This document shows positions 47,605 through 59,025 of a DNA stretch of 64,000 nucleotides, piece after piece (position 1 is the stretch's first letter; every line of letters starts with the position of its first letter). The translations under genes were made by a program, and so were the position numbers. Origin of the DNA: Desmodus rotundus (Eukaryota > Chordata > Mammalia > Chiroptera > Phyllostomidae); the NCBI RefSeq assembly GCF_022682495.2, contig NC_071389.1, positions 186,853,556 to 186,917,555 on the forward strand, read 5' to 3'. The notes beneath the pieces are model-generated. The model was not told the origin of the DNA. It saw only the letters and a list, made by a program, of their open reading frames with translations, and ran no database searches.

Positions 47605-47800
47605 AGCACCTACTACCAGTAAATGCCCGGCACGAGGTGGATTATTTACTTGTCTCCCCACCCCCTCAATTTTATGGGTAGGAGATATTGTTCCCATTTT
47701 ACAGATGAAGGAACATATGCTTATCAGAGACTTTAAATACAGGAGGGCATTTAATAAGTGGGAGGGTCTGGACGCGGATCCTGATCTGTCTGAGCACAAA
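47605..47800 (+). repeat. MIR-type fragment
   Basis: ATTGAGCACCTACTACCAG, TTGTTCCCATTTTACAGATG and GAAGGAACATATGC; preceded by a T12 run. Confidence 0.75.
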
Positions 47801-48309
47801 GCGTAGTTCATTTGGTCGTTTCACACTGCCTCCCCAGTGACAGTTTCCTGTCTTACAGGAAATTTCGCTCCAGTGCAGCTTGAAATCCAGTCTTTTAAAA
47901 CAAGTGTTTATTATCGCTGCCTCCTTCTACTGTTTTTGCATAGTGCATCCTGACATTCAGAGGGCTTGCATATTAGTTGTCTCATTGACTCCTCCTAACT
48001 GGCTGAAAGGTGTTACTCCTGTTTTCTATTTGATGATGCCTCTACCTAGGCATTCCTGTGTAAAGCTTATTGCCTAGGCTCACACAGCCAGCTAGCTACT
48101 GATAGAGCTGAGGCTAGTTTCGGGTTGGCAAAATGCATGGGAGTGCCTGTTTTTGTGCAGCCAATTCCCAAGTGAAGAATGGATTTTACATGTTTAAATG
48201 CTTGAAAAAAAATCAAAGGAAGGATGGTATTTTGTGATGTGTGAAAATTGCATGAAATTCAAATTTTAGTTTTTATTAAGTTTTGTTGAAGATCATTTGT
48301 TTAAGTACT

Positions 48310-48425
48310 GTTAGTGGCTATTTTTACACTGCAAGGTCAAGTTGACTAATTGTGACCGAGACTATATGGCCTGCACTCCTCAAATATTTACTGTTTGACC
48401 CTTTGCAAAAAGTGTGCTGATCCCC
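48310..48425 (+). repeat. hAT-Charlie-like fragment
   Basis: AGACTATATGGCCTGCACTC, AATATTTACTGTTTGACCC and TGCAAAAAGTGTGCTGATCC match the same Charlie-type family as 39650-39840. Confidence 0.6.
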
Positions 48426-48439
48426 AGATGGGACTTTTG

Positions 48440-48650
48440 GCTCTTATATGTGCCAGGCACTGTTATAAAGGCTTAACTTATATTTATGTCATTTACTTTT
48501 TACAAAACCCCATGAGATAGTAACTGTTATTATTTTAACTTTTCAGTGCAAGGAAGCTGAGGCAGGGAGAGGTGATGTAACTTGGCAGAGATCTCACAGC
48601 TAGTAAGTGGTGAAGCCAGGATTCAGGACAGTCTGAATCGAGATTTGTCT
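48440..48650 (+). repeat. MIR-type SINE
   Basis: ATGTGCCAGGCACTGTTATA, ACCCCATGAGATAGTAACTG, CTCACAGCTAGTAAGTGGTG and AAGCCAGGATTCAGGAC. Confidence 0.85.
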
Positions 48651-48668
48651 TCGTTCTTAGCAATCTGA

Positions 48669-48800
48669 ACTAAGTACCTTTAAGTAACACTAGCAATAGT
48701 AATTTGCTACCAAAGATTTATTTCAGGCAAACTGACTAAGTACCTTTAAGTAACACTAGCAATAGTAACTTGCTATGAAAGACTTATTTCAGGCAAACTG
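48669..48800 (+). repeat. 66-bp direct tandem duplication
   Basis: Unit 1 (48669-48734) and unit 2 (48735-48800) both contain AAGTACCTTTAAGTAACACT and TTATTTCAGGCAAACTG; they differ at about five positions in the middle. Confidence 0.92.
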
Positions 48801-49481
48801 ATCATATCACCAGTGCGTTACTTCTTCACTTTCTTTTTTATTTCTTGTAAGAGATGAGGGTGATATTTTTAAGAGGAATATAATTCTTAGCTATTTACTA
48901 GGATTTGTATTTATGTAGATATTTTAATTTAGTCTTACACCTGTGAATTTAAGTTGCATCACTGATTGTGTCTATCAGTTGTTACTTTGTAAAAGACATA
49001 TACCCATTTTCTTGATCATAGAAACCCAAGATACATATTTAACATCTGGGATTATTGTTTATGCCGCATAAAGAAAAAAGAAGATCACCAAAGGAGTAAG
49101 TAAGTGGGATGAGTACAGTAAAGTACTCAAAATAAGGTAATGGCCTGTATGTTGGAGACTGGGAGACTTAAAGTGGGGGGAACCTCCCCCCACAAACTTC
49201 TAGCAGGCATGTCTGTAAACTCAGAGAAAGGAATTGGCTGCCTTTTAGAGGCTTGGGTATGTAAAGCATTGCAACTGTATCTAATTATTTAGAAAGGATT
49301 TTGTTGATCAGAGGAAGGTATGTGATATATGTGATATGGGTATCTCTTTCTTCAGATGTAAAATGAGGATAATAATAGACTTTCTTCATAGGTTTCTTGT
49401 GAAGATTGAATGAGGTTATAAATATTAATACTTTTAAATATAAAAAGTATTTGCCACCAAGAAAGCTCCTGCATGTTAGCT

Positions 49482-49800
49482 CTTGTGTTGGCTATCTATT
49501 GCTGTGTAACAAACCACCCCAGAACTTAGAGGCATTAAAACAACAATCTGCTTACGATTATGTGAATCAGCAGTTTGGGCTGGACCCAGCTATGTAGTTC
49601 TGCTGGTCTTGCCTGGGATCACTTGTGGCTACAGTTAGTCTGGCAGGTTGATTGGGACTAGACAGTCTTAAGACAGCCTCTCTGACATGTCTGTGAGTTG
49701 GTATTGGTTGTCAGTTGGAGCACCTTGGTTCTCCTGCACAAGGCCTTTCCAGCGAGCTAGCTTGGACTTGCCTGAGAGTAGCAAGAGAGTAAGAGTTGAA
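49482..49800 (+). mobile_element. MLT1-type LTR, left part
   Basis: TATTGCTGTGTAACAAACCA, AACTTAGAGGCATTAAAACA, CTGGTCTTGCCTGGGATCAC and GTTGAAGCTTCAAGG are in MLT1 (ERVL-MaLR) order. The right part resumes at about 50325. No coding capacity. Confidence 0.82.
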
Positions 49801-50324
49801 GCTTCAAGGTTTTATGTCAGACAGCCCTCAAGACCACCTTCCAGTTGGATGCTTTACTAGGAGAACTCAGAGTACGAGAGGACTTGTACTCATGGTTATA
49901 ATTTATAATAGCAAAAAGATACTAAGGAAAATAAGCAAAGATAGAATGTACATGGTGCAAAGTCCAGGGGAGACCAGGAACAAGCTTCCAGAAGTGCTCT
50001 TAGTGAAGTCACATAGGACATGCTTAATTCCTCCAGGAATAAGTTGTGACAACATATGTAAAATGTCCATCAGGGAAATTCTTTACTGACTCAGTGCCCA
50101 GAGTTTTTACTGAGGCTGAACATGTAGGCGTTTTGTCTTTGTTCCAAAATTCCAAACTCAGAAGGAACACGTGTTCAATGTAAACTATATTGTTTGAACA
50201 GTTTAGGCACAATGAGCCACCCTTACTGGAAACCCTCCTGAAATCTAAGTTCCCAGATGCCAGCCAAGGGCCTTTCAAAGGATAGCAACCAAGCCTGCTG
50301 TTTTAACTGTTTTCTGCACTGGCC
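49801..50324. mobile_element. LTR-like insertion inside the MLT1
   Basis: An interrupting block of about 520 bp whose wording (CTCATGGTTATAATTTATAA, GTGACAACATATGTAAAATG, AGATGCCAGCCAAGGGCC) I associate with mammalian ERVL-type LTRs. Exact family uncertain. Contains only a spurious 97-aa frame. Confidence 0.55.
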
Positions 50325-50510
50325 TTTTGAGGCGTAGGCTCGGAACTCCCACGATGCCATTGTTACTACATTCTATTGGTCAGATCAAGTCACAAGTCTG
50401 ACCTAGATTTGAACAGTAGAAAAGTAGACCGTCTCTTTTGGGACAATATAACAATGGGAGGAAACTGGCCTTCCCCCTGCCCTGCCCAGCCAAATCTACA
50501 CTAGATATTA
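50325..50510 (+). mobile_element. MLT1-type LTR, right part
   Basis: CCTTTTGAGGCGTAGGCTCG, TACATTCTATTGGTCAGATC and AAGTCACAAGTCTGACC continue the MLT1 broken at about 49800. Confidence 0.78.
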
Positions 50511-50885
50511 TCATCTATCTCACCACAAATGTTTTTAAACACAGTTTTAATTAACTATGTGTCTATAATTATAAGTTTACAAAATTGGTATATCTGTTTT
50601 TTATGAGTTTTCAAATTGAAGGTTGGATTTTGTTATTTCAGTAGATTTGGCTTAAGAAATCTAAAGGAAAGGAAAATATAACTGGGTAGAAATTGTTTTA
50701 GTCTGTTTTCCTAAATTTAATTAAAAGCGATCTTAATAAATATGAAATGGCCTCTCATTCATTACTTATTTTTCTCTAACTCTTGCTTGCTTACACAGGT
50801 CGAATATTAATTTTCAATTAAAATAGGGCTTTTTAAAAAATAAAATAAGGCTTTCTCACATTGCACTCTGTTCTACTCGAAGACA

Positions 50886-51038
50886 ATGGCTGTGCTTCAC
50901 CAGAGGTCCGTCTTGGCCATGGTTAAGGAGTTCAGGAGGAACTGGCACACTCTTTGTGGCTCGGAGAGAACGACCGTGTGCGGCGCAGACGCCATGCTCT
51001 TGGCACTGCAGCTGTCCATGGCGGAGACCAACAGACGG
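50886..51038 (+). CDS. PARPBP: PARPBP exon 2, coding part (residues 1-51)
   Basis: The start codon sits in a strong Kozak context (ACAATGG). The exon runs 51 codons to AETNRR before a GTTAGT donor. The 5' edge is probably 50799, after TTGCTTACACAG, giving about 87 nt of 5'UTR without upstream ATGs; an AG at 50881-50882 is an alternative. A coding density peak of CpG (CGACCGTGTGCGGCGC) is visible. Confidence 0.93.
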
Positions 51039-54000
51039 GTTAGTAGACTACACTTAGGTTAACTTTTTCTTAGAAGTGAATTTTGGTTGCTCCCTATTTG
51101 AGTAAACTTTATTATACTAGAGTCTCTGCAATAGATGCCCTCTTATGATAATATTAATATACTATTTTCACAAATGCTTCTGTATATCTGTGTCAATAAT
51201 TACTATTGGATTTGAGATGATTAGTTTCACAATTAAGGCCTTCATATCTATAATTTCACATAGAACATACACATTTCATGTTTAATTTGAAGTCTTAAGA
51301 TAAACATGAAGATTATTATGGCTACAAATTATTTTTGTTTTACAAGACTTCCTTCTCTAAAAAGATCTGGAAGGCACATAGATACTGTTTATTTAAATAT
51401 AATCGAAGTATTTTGTGACTTATTTAAGACACTATAGTATAAATTAATTGTTCCTAAGTCAGGCCGTGAAGCAGAATCATTTGGGAGGGCTTTTTGAGTA
51501 TATTGGCTCCTGTGCGCCCCAATCTTGGCAATTCTGATTCTCTTAATCTGCACTGAGACACTGGAAATTGTCTTTTTTCAGTTTCCCCAAACTGAGTCTT
51601 ACCTCATTGGCTTGGGCCAACTACTGTTTGAAATGAGCTCTTCCTAGAGGGCTAGAGGACTAGAGGGGTTCGCATGAGAGACGGAGGAAACGTAGGCTGG
51701 CGTCATCAGCAATTTTAGACAGTATCCTGAAAGGAGTGGCAGCCTTTGGATGGAAAGGGCTTAAAGAAGGGTTGAAGGAAGGGGAAAGTTCAGAAGAAGC
51801 ATCCGGGGGCTCAAAATCACGATGGTTTGAAGACGGTAGGGAGACTGGTGTGACTAGAGAAGATGTTCGAAGGGTCGAGTTGGTTTCCGTGGGTCTCTAG
51901 GGCTAGACAGAAATGATATTCTGATTAATTATTTTAATCCTCTGTGTCAGTAGTTACCAGAATTTTAGATTTCGTATGCCAGTAAAATTTCCGAAAGAAT
52001 TAGACGTTGACAGATGTGAACATTTCTCATGTTGGCAGATAAGGCTATTGAGAAAAATTAATTACTAGAACCATCATTTTGGAAAAGGAAGACTATTTTG
52101 ACACTTAAAAATTAGTAATTGTATGATCTTAAAATAAGAGCTAGTCTTTCCCTATGCACGGATAGTTGGCAGTTTTGCGTATTTAAAACAGTGTACATTA
52201 AAATAAGTTTTGAACATAGAAGAATTTGGAGAAAATTGTATCTTCCGTAGTTGTTCTTTCAACAAATACTGAGTTTTTACTGTGTGCTAGATGACATTAT
52301 TCTAAGCATTAGGAATTTGGTGCTGAAGGAAATCCCTGCTCTCATGGAATTCATCTTCTAGTCAAGAGTGATAGATAATACTCTAATAAATAAGATATTT
52401 AATGCTTTAAGTTATAATAAGTGCTACAGAGAAGAACAAAACAGAGATCCAAGTAAAGAGTATATGGAGTTTGGGATGGAGGAGTTCTTGCAATTTGAAA
52501 TAGGAGGTCAAAGAAGGCCTCATCTAGAACTTACCACTTGAGCAAAAATTTCAGTGAGTGGAAGGAGGACTAGCCATGGGGATTTAGGTGGGAAAGGGCA
52601 ACCAGGCAAAGGGAACAGCAGGCGCAAGGGCCTTGAGGTGCAAGGGTCAGGTGCCTCGCATGTTCCGGGAACAGCAAGGAGGTCAATCACAGCTGTTTGT
52701 ATCAATGTTAATTTCTTCCCTCTCTTCCACAGATTTCTTCCTTTTTCTGCTATCATCCTCTTTATTCCCAAGGACATTTTTTTTGTTCTTTCTCTTACTT
52801 CAAGTATATAATATTTTTCTCCTTTGAGATTATTAATAATATTTTGTTGGGTGGGTTTTTTTTTTTGGCATAAAATGTTTCCTCTAAATTCCCATTTTGT
52901 TAGTTTTATTTCAGAAGGATTTCCTTTCCTCCTGTTAAAGACTTTCTTCATGATGATCCTGGGCCATCCCCTTGTGTTTAAGTGAAGCACCAAAAGCTTA
53001 TTGGAAGTGCTGAGTACAGGGTTAGGACTAGTGAACCTGATCTGACTGGCAATTTGGTTAGGTGTCTTTTGATGTCGGTATCTTTAGGATACCGCCTTTG
53101 GAACAGTTTCCTCAGAAAAGAGTCTTTTTTTCCTCCTGCACGGATGGTGTAAAGTGGAGCTGCCAATGTGTTGGGAGCCTGAAAGGTGTGTCACAATTTG
53201 GAGTGTGAAGGGTCCCGTCACTCCCGGGATTTTCATCTGGGTACTCTGCTCACCTGCGCTCGGCAGTCCGGAGACTGCTTCCCCCAGCCAGGGAACGAAC
53301 CTCCGATTTTCTGCCAGGAGAGATGGCCGCTTTCCGCTGTCCCAACAGAAATGAGCTATTGGGCAAAAATCTAAGTGAAGTTACCCTGAGAGGTAAGCAC
53401 AGTACTGACGCTACTTCAGAAAAGTATCTCTACAGGCAAGTGTTGCCACCATCACCTTCTGCTGCGCGGATGTTTGTTTCCAGTGGACATCCTGAGACAG
53501 CTGGCCTTTAGGGACTTGGGCTTTATATGTATGGCAGGGAGGGGAGGGAGGGTCTCTGATCCAGCTTCCCACCTTCCTCGTGCTCTGCTTTGACTCCTAA
53601 TCTTTGTGCTCCGGGTTCATTCTTGAGTCCCGGGGAGTGGTGGATTACAGGGAAACGCAGGCCCCACCATTTGCTTACCCCGCTACATTGGCACTTTCTT
53701 ATCATTCTTGACCTTTTGGCATTTCTCTGATGGACAACTCAGTCGTGCTTAAAAAATGTTTTCCTGTTTTCTCCTATAGTTTTAGGTATTTTATACCAGG
53801 AGGGGTTTCTCTGCAAATACAGACACATACGTAATGTGTCTGTTATAAAATGATAACAGATGGTATGCATTCTTTCTGCACCTTGTTTTTATCATCCAAC
53901 ATTGTTTTCAAGACCTCTTCAGGTACTGACAGAAAAGTTTATCTAATTCATTCATTTTATTAGTCATCCTTTGTGTGACTGATACATTTATTCACATTTG

Positions 54001-57000
54001 GACCGTTGGGCTGTTTGAAGTTTTTGGTATTACAAGCATTTCTGCACTGAAATTAGATGTCTGTGCACTGAGCCAGAGGCTCTCTAGGCCCCATGCCCAG
54101 CGGGTCCTGTGATAGATATGAACTGTAATGTAACATACCGCTCTTCAACTTGGCTGCTAGAGTTTACATTTACGTTAACAGTGTAGCGAGTACCATTCCC
54201 TTAGTCTCTGTCTCCATATTAGGTGTTGTCAAACTTCATTAGAAAAGAGAAAAAGTGGTACTTCGTTTTAATTTTTCTGATAACTAGAGCATTTAAACAT
54301 CTTTTAAAATGCTTTTTTGACCATTTAGGTGTCTTCGTCTTAAACTCTGTTTATATCCTTTGCTTATTTTGCTATTGAGTTGCTTTTGTTTCTTTCTTAC
54401 TCTTTGGGAGAGTCTACCTATATTTTAGATACTCTTTGTTTTATACTTTGTCGATATCTTCCAACGCCCTCCATCTTACCCACTTTCACGAGATACACAC
54501 CCCTTACATTGTTTCATCAGTGTTCACAGACCAGACTGCTCTGGTCGAGTATCATTGGACATTGTGCTCTGACGTTCCATTACTGTCTCATCACTTTTAA
54601 AAGTAGAGCACATTGTTTGCTCCCTCAGCTTACCTTTCTCTGCATCCTCTTAGTCTCAGTGGTATGTGTCATTGTTCACTCAGTCACTGAAGCCAGCCAC
54701 CCGGGGGTCGGTCATCACAGGGTCCCTTCCCTTCGTTCCCCAGTGCAATCCACAGGTAAGTCTTGTCAGGATTACTGCTTGAGCATTTGAAATAATCTGT
54801 CCTCCTTTAATAACCTGCAGAAATAGTATTCAGGTAGGTAATAGGTTCTGAGGATGTTGTATACGTGGAATGGGCTAGCTGAAGCTTAAACCTTGGTGAC
54901 TGTACAATGGGAAATAAGGAGAGAGAGACTGAGGCAATTGTTAAGAATCACTATTGTTTAGTGATTTAGGGCTGTTCTGGAAGCAAACAGAGCATGTTCA
55001 GATCACTTCCTATTGTTTGTTTACTTGTGTATAAATAATTAAAACTAAATAGATCAACAAGCTAAGTAGAATGTAGCCTGAAAAAATTTTAGCTCTCAAT
55101 TGTAAAAGTTTCGACATATTAAGAAATTCAATCCAAGTCAGTTTTTCTCCAGGACTTGTCTATGTAGCATTCACTCAGGATTTCTTTCTGCTTGTTAATT
55201 TTCTACTTGCTAATTCACTTTATTCATTGTGAAACTTCAGACTCTGGGTGGGAAAGGGTGAGTGGTGAATTGCAAGTGAGCTTTTCACAGTGTGTAGAGG
55301 TGTGAGTACGCGTGCAGTGGCGATGGGGGTTGCAGTTTAGTGTTTTGTAACTCTCTGTGTACAGACTTGGCTTAGGCATTCCGAGCTGTGCTCAGACGCC
55401 CACGTCACTCCGCAGTATGAAACGACGCGCACACGTGCCTGCAGGTGCGTCCATCAGTAGCATGCGGAAGGAAAAGGGTGGAGTTGGTAGTGTCTATCCT
55501 TCACCTATATTTTTCGCTGTGTTTGCGGTCTAGTTAGGTTTGTCGTTCTCTTAGTTTGAGAACATGAATCCCGAAAATACAGCCCTTATACCTGAATTTG
55601 ACGACAGTAAAACTTTTGAATACCTAGTAGAATTGTTAGTCTGTCGATTGGCATGCTTGTTTCCTTAACTGCTTTAGTGGGGAAAACAAAAAGGTGTATT
55701 AATATAATCTTTGAGTTTTAGGTTTTTGGCATGTTTTCCGAGGAGGAAGATTTTTTAGCTGAAGTCATGTAACACCTCTCTAGCAGTTTTGTAATGCTGA
55801 AGATTTAACCTATTACAGATGCATTCACTACTGGCTTCATTATATGGCAAATATATATGACTTCATTAGGTTACAAATAGTATTTTAGCCTTTCCTTTCT
55901 TTGGAATTGGCTTCATAGTTTTTACCATAGTTTTACCATACTCTGTCTGGTAATTACATTATAAAGGCTATTTTTCACCTTAAAAAGCCTTAAGAACATT
56001 ACAAATGTTCCATTAGATAAAACAGACAAAGATATTAATTTTATAACTCCATAGAAAGCAATCACAGCACCTGTGGTTGACTATCCGATTTGAAAATGAC
56101 CTAACAGAGACACACAAGATGAAACAGATTTTAAAGTTAAATTACATTTGTATACCACTCCTCCCTCAGCAAACAAACTAACAGTTATTTTACTTTGAAT
56201 AAGAAGGGAAAGGCAACTGAAATTCTTGATTATCTACTATTTATAAGGTGTTTAATCAGTGCAATCTTATTTTATAACCAAGGACACTGACTCAGAGGGA
56301 TTTCAGTATCTCACTCAAGTGCAAACAGCCACTTAATGCTCTTAAGTAGACCTGCTATCTTTTCTCTTTTAATAATAAAAATACCAGCTAGTTAAAAATG
56401 TAAAGTTTATTTAAAATTTTGAATCATTATAAAAATAAAGTTGATAAAAATATACAAAGTTCACATTGCTGAAAAAATGTAACTCTTGCTCTTTCTCATT
56501 TTATTCTTGTGAAATAGAATCCTTTTTATGTCCATCAAATAATTAAATCACTGAACATTTTGAACTTCCTTCAAATATTAGCCAGCTGGCATGTTTTCCT
56601 AGCAAAACATTTTCTGATTTGACCACAGACTCTCTCTCAATCAGTTGTCACTGGTTTCAGTTATAGAATATGCTGTCATGGTGGGCACCTGATCATGTAA
56701 ACCGATACCTGGAGTACATTTTTATTTGGATTTGAAATGTTTTTACAATCCATGTTTAAACACTGTTCATCTTGTCAGAGCCTTTTCTCACAAGACCGAG
56801 CACTTGCATAGTTTAACTAGTTACAGTCAACAGATTGAGAAGAAAGCATACATTTACATTAAGCCAAATCTTAATTTATTTTTACTGTGATGGGTGTTAT
56901 ACCAAGATAGTTTTAAGAATTTTTTAGATAAAACAATTTAGTTTTGAAATGTTAAATAACTGGATATACTTAACTTAAATGCTATTGGGAGATTATACAG

Positions 57001-59025
57001 TATGTAACCTTTGTGGGACTAGGAAGTAAAGTATACAACTTTTTATTCGATGTTGAGAAATTGCAGATTGTCTTATGATTGGATTATGGATATAAGGTTT
57101 GAAAGTTAATGATTTTTTTTGGTTGTTCACTGAACTAGTTTCATGAAATATAATTAATTTTTATAACCGTGATGTAACAGATCCCTACTCTAAGGATAAT
57201 AAGGACAATAAGGATAATTTTCATATTTGCTTTCATGTGGATGAGGAGAGAATCAATTATTTTAAGGCAGTTTGTACACTTTGTCTGAAATTTGGATAGT
57301 AACCAGAAAATGTGGCTGATCTTTATAAAGGATAAAGATTTACATTTGAAAGAGTCACATATGTAAAAATAGTACATTGTATGGTTCCATTTGATTTCTT
57401 CCTGTTATTCTTCATTGGTTAAATGTGATGTTACAATTTAGTTACAATGAATTGTAGTTGTATTGAAATATATGCCTATCTTTAAATGCGATTAATGGGA
57501 AGATCTAGGTGTTAGCAGAAACTACTAGTGTATTAATGGAGCTTAACCTTAGAGGAGAGCAACGTTGATACATTTCACTGTACCACATAGGGATACTTAA
57601 AAATATTTGTTATTCGTGAAGCATGGGAGAGGAACAGGTAGAATTTTTTACTGAATTGGAGTTGACATTTTGTGGAGGACGCCATTATTAATATTCACGG
57701 TATAAAGTGGGATCAGAATGTAATCAATTAAAAAATACCTTCAAAATAATTTACATGTAGATATATATTTTTTATCATCATTTACCCCCCATTGCCATCC
57801 TCTACCTCCCTTCACTCTCCACCCTGTCCCCCACCCCGACCCCCCAGTAGTCACCACACTGTTGAGCATATCCATGAGTTTTTCCTTATTTTTTTGTTTT
57901 TGTTCAATCTCTACCTTCCCACCACAGCACTGTGTAGATACTGAAGGAGAGAAAAAAAAGCACAATTTTCTTTGGGAACATCTAGCAACTTATATTAATA
58001 GAAAGAAACCTGACTATGGCTTTTTAGCTCTTGTTTGGCTATGGTTTCGTGTGTCCCTGAGCAGGGAAGAAGAAAAATTCTTTTTTGACCGAAGGTTTTT
58101 ATTTTTATTTATTTATTTATTTATTTATTTATTTGTAATGATCATTTCTTTTTTTTTTTTAATTTTTATTGTTATTCAATTACAGTTGTATGCCTTTTCT
58201 CCCCGTCCCTCCACCCCACCGACCGAAGGTTTTTAGCACTGGCATTTTGCTTTCCCTGGAAGAGTAATGAAATAAAACACAATTTTTAAAAATTTTAAAT
58301 TTTATGATCATATTTTAAAACATGGAACACTTGGAACAGTGTGTGTGGTATGTGGGAATTCACTAAGGTACTGACAGTTTTTAAATACTATTTAAAATAC
58401 ATTAGCTAAAAGAGCTAACAGGAGCTAAAGATGAACAGAATCGAATGTTTCCCCAATCAATAGTACTTCAGTACAGCTCACTGTCCATCTGTCTCCCCAA
58501 TTTGGGCAGGCGGAGTTTAGTGAAGTTCAGGTGACAGGCAGTGTCCATGTATTTGCCAGTTTTGTCGTGTGCGAACTGGCCACAATTGTTCAAATTTTAT
58601 TGAATAATCAAAATCTATTTTAGATTTTAAAATTAGGTTTTAAAATTATTCCATAGCTCAACTTGGATGTGCTCTTCAAATTCTCAAGAATTTAATACAA
58701 AATTCAATGTATACTTCACATCTCAAATATAAGTTCATCAACATTCTGGCATCCAACTTTATCTTTTTATTTTTGGCATCATCTCTTTCAGCACAGTGGA
58801 GAATTTACAGTCTCTCTCAGCGATGTCTTGTTGACCTGGAAACACTTACTACATGAGAAGTTGAACTTACCAGTTGAAAACATGGAAGTGATTGACCATT
58901 ATGAGGACATTAGGAGCACTTACGATAATTTCTTGAAGAATAGTAATATGTTAGATCTGATCGATGTTTATAAAAAGTGTAGTGTTTTGACTTCTAATTG
59001 TGAAAATAATGCCAATATATCTGCC
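50886..59025 (+). CDS. PARPBP: PARPBP (PARI), PARP1-binding protein, 5' part only
   Basis: Coding exons 2 (50886-51038) and 3 (58792-59025) join in phase 0 and give residues 1-129. They match the N-terminal region I recall for human PARPBP/C12orf48 (about 579 aa): [74 protein letters not shown] is a UvrD-helicase-like protein without helicase activity. It binds PCNA-SUMO and RAD51, restrains homologous recombination at replication forks, and interacts with PARP1 (established knowledge). The UvrD-like portion starts in these exons; the PCNA-interacting C terminus is outside the window. The next exon (SQLLDFLSGK in human) was not found by 64000, so intron 3 exceeds 4.9 kb. By recall, identity to human is about 70-80% here, clearly lower than for NUP37. 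Confidence 0.93.
51460..51600 (+). repeat. MER5A-like hAT fragment
   Basis: GAAGCAGAATCATTTGGGAG, GCAATTCTGATTCTCTTAAT and CACTGAGACACTGG follow the MER5A order. Confidence 0.65.
52270..52665 (+). repeat. L2/MIR-type ancient repeat
   Basis: TACTGTGTGCTAGATGACAT, CCTGCTCTCATGGAATTCAT, GGCAAAGGGAACAGCAGGCG and AAGGGCCTTGAGGTGCAAGG are in the order seen in L2 3' regions. Confidence 0.7.
53150..53520. other. Unassigned CpG-rich segment in PARPBP intron 2
   Basis: Contrasts with its AT-rich flanks. Short overlapping frames exist on both strands and a strong donor-like GAGAGGTAAGCA occurs at 53389-53400. I do not recognise a gene or a transposon family. Confidence 0.35.
53870..54400 (-). repeat. 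Old L1-like fragment, antisense
   Basis: TTATCATCCAACATTGTTTT, CATTTGGACCGTTGGGCTG, AAGCATTTCTGCACTG and TTTTGACCATTTAGGTGTC correspond to antisense L1 ORF2 3' wording, strongly diverged. Confidence 0.6.
57757..57930 (-). mobile_element. Bat L1 3'UTR, antisense
   Basis: The C-rich run (CACCCTGTCCCCCACC) and AGTAGTCACCACACTGTTG, CATATCCATGAGTTTTTCC are the complement of the 3'UTR seen at 33780-33890. Confidence 0.8.
58097..58135 (+). repeat. (ATTT)n microsatellite
   Basis: About nine ATTT units grown from the A-tail of the L1 insertion. Confidence 0.9.
58102..58220 (-). mobile_element. Very short truncated L1 insertion with 15-bp TSD
   Basis: Perfect 15-bp duplications GACCGAAGGTTTTTA lie at 58087-58101 and 58221-58235. 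Between them, in minus orientation, are about 60 bp of L1 3'UTR, an A13-like tract, 14 bp of other sequence and a (TTTA)n tract. Confidence 0.92.
58792..59025 (+). CDS. PARPBP: PARPBP exon 3 (residues 52-129)
   Basis: A 234-nt, 78-codon exon between acceptor CATCTCTTTCAG and donor GTAAGT. It starts [11 protein letters not shown] and ends ENNANISA, phase 0 on both sides. The sequence is predicted helical and matches the region after the first UvrD-like segment of human PARPBP. It is closed by a TAA only after reading into the intron. Confidence 0.94.

Larger units (their letters stand above)
47234..50798 (+). other. PARPBP: PARPBP intron 1
   Basis: Contains MIR copies (47605-47800, 48440-48650, 49335-49440), a Charlie-like fragment (48310-48425), a 66-bp tandem duplication (48669-48800) and a split MLT1 (49482-50510). 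Confidence 0.65.
51039..58791 (+). other. PARPBP: PARPBP intron 2
   Basis: Contains MER5A-like (51460), L2-like (52270), CpG-rich orphan sequence (53150-53520), old antisense L1 (53870-54400), a CpG cluster (55300-55560) and two antisense L1 3' ends (57757, 58102). 55560-57750 shows only unassigned AT-rich sequence. Confidence 0.65.

Noticed and set aside
52520..52993. 157-codon minus-strand open frame
   Set aside because: Overlaps an L2-like repeat and continues in low-complexity sequence; two other frames are open over the same bases and none resembles a protein.
54380..54790. 136-codon plus-strand open frame
   Set aside because: Pyrimidine-rich sequence in PARPBP intron 2 next to an old L1; the Leu/Ser/Phe-rich translation reflects composition.
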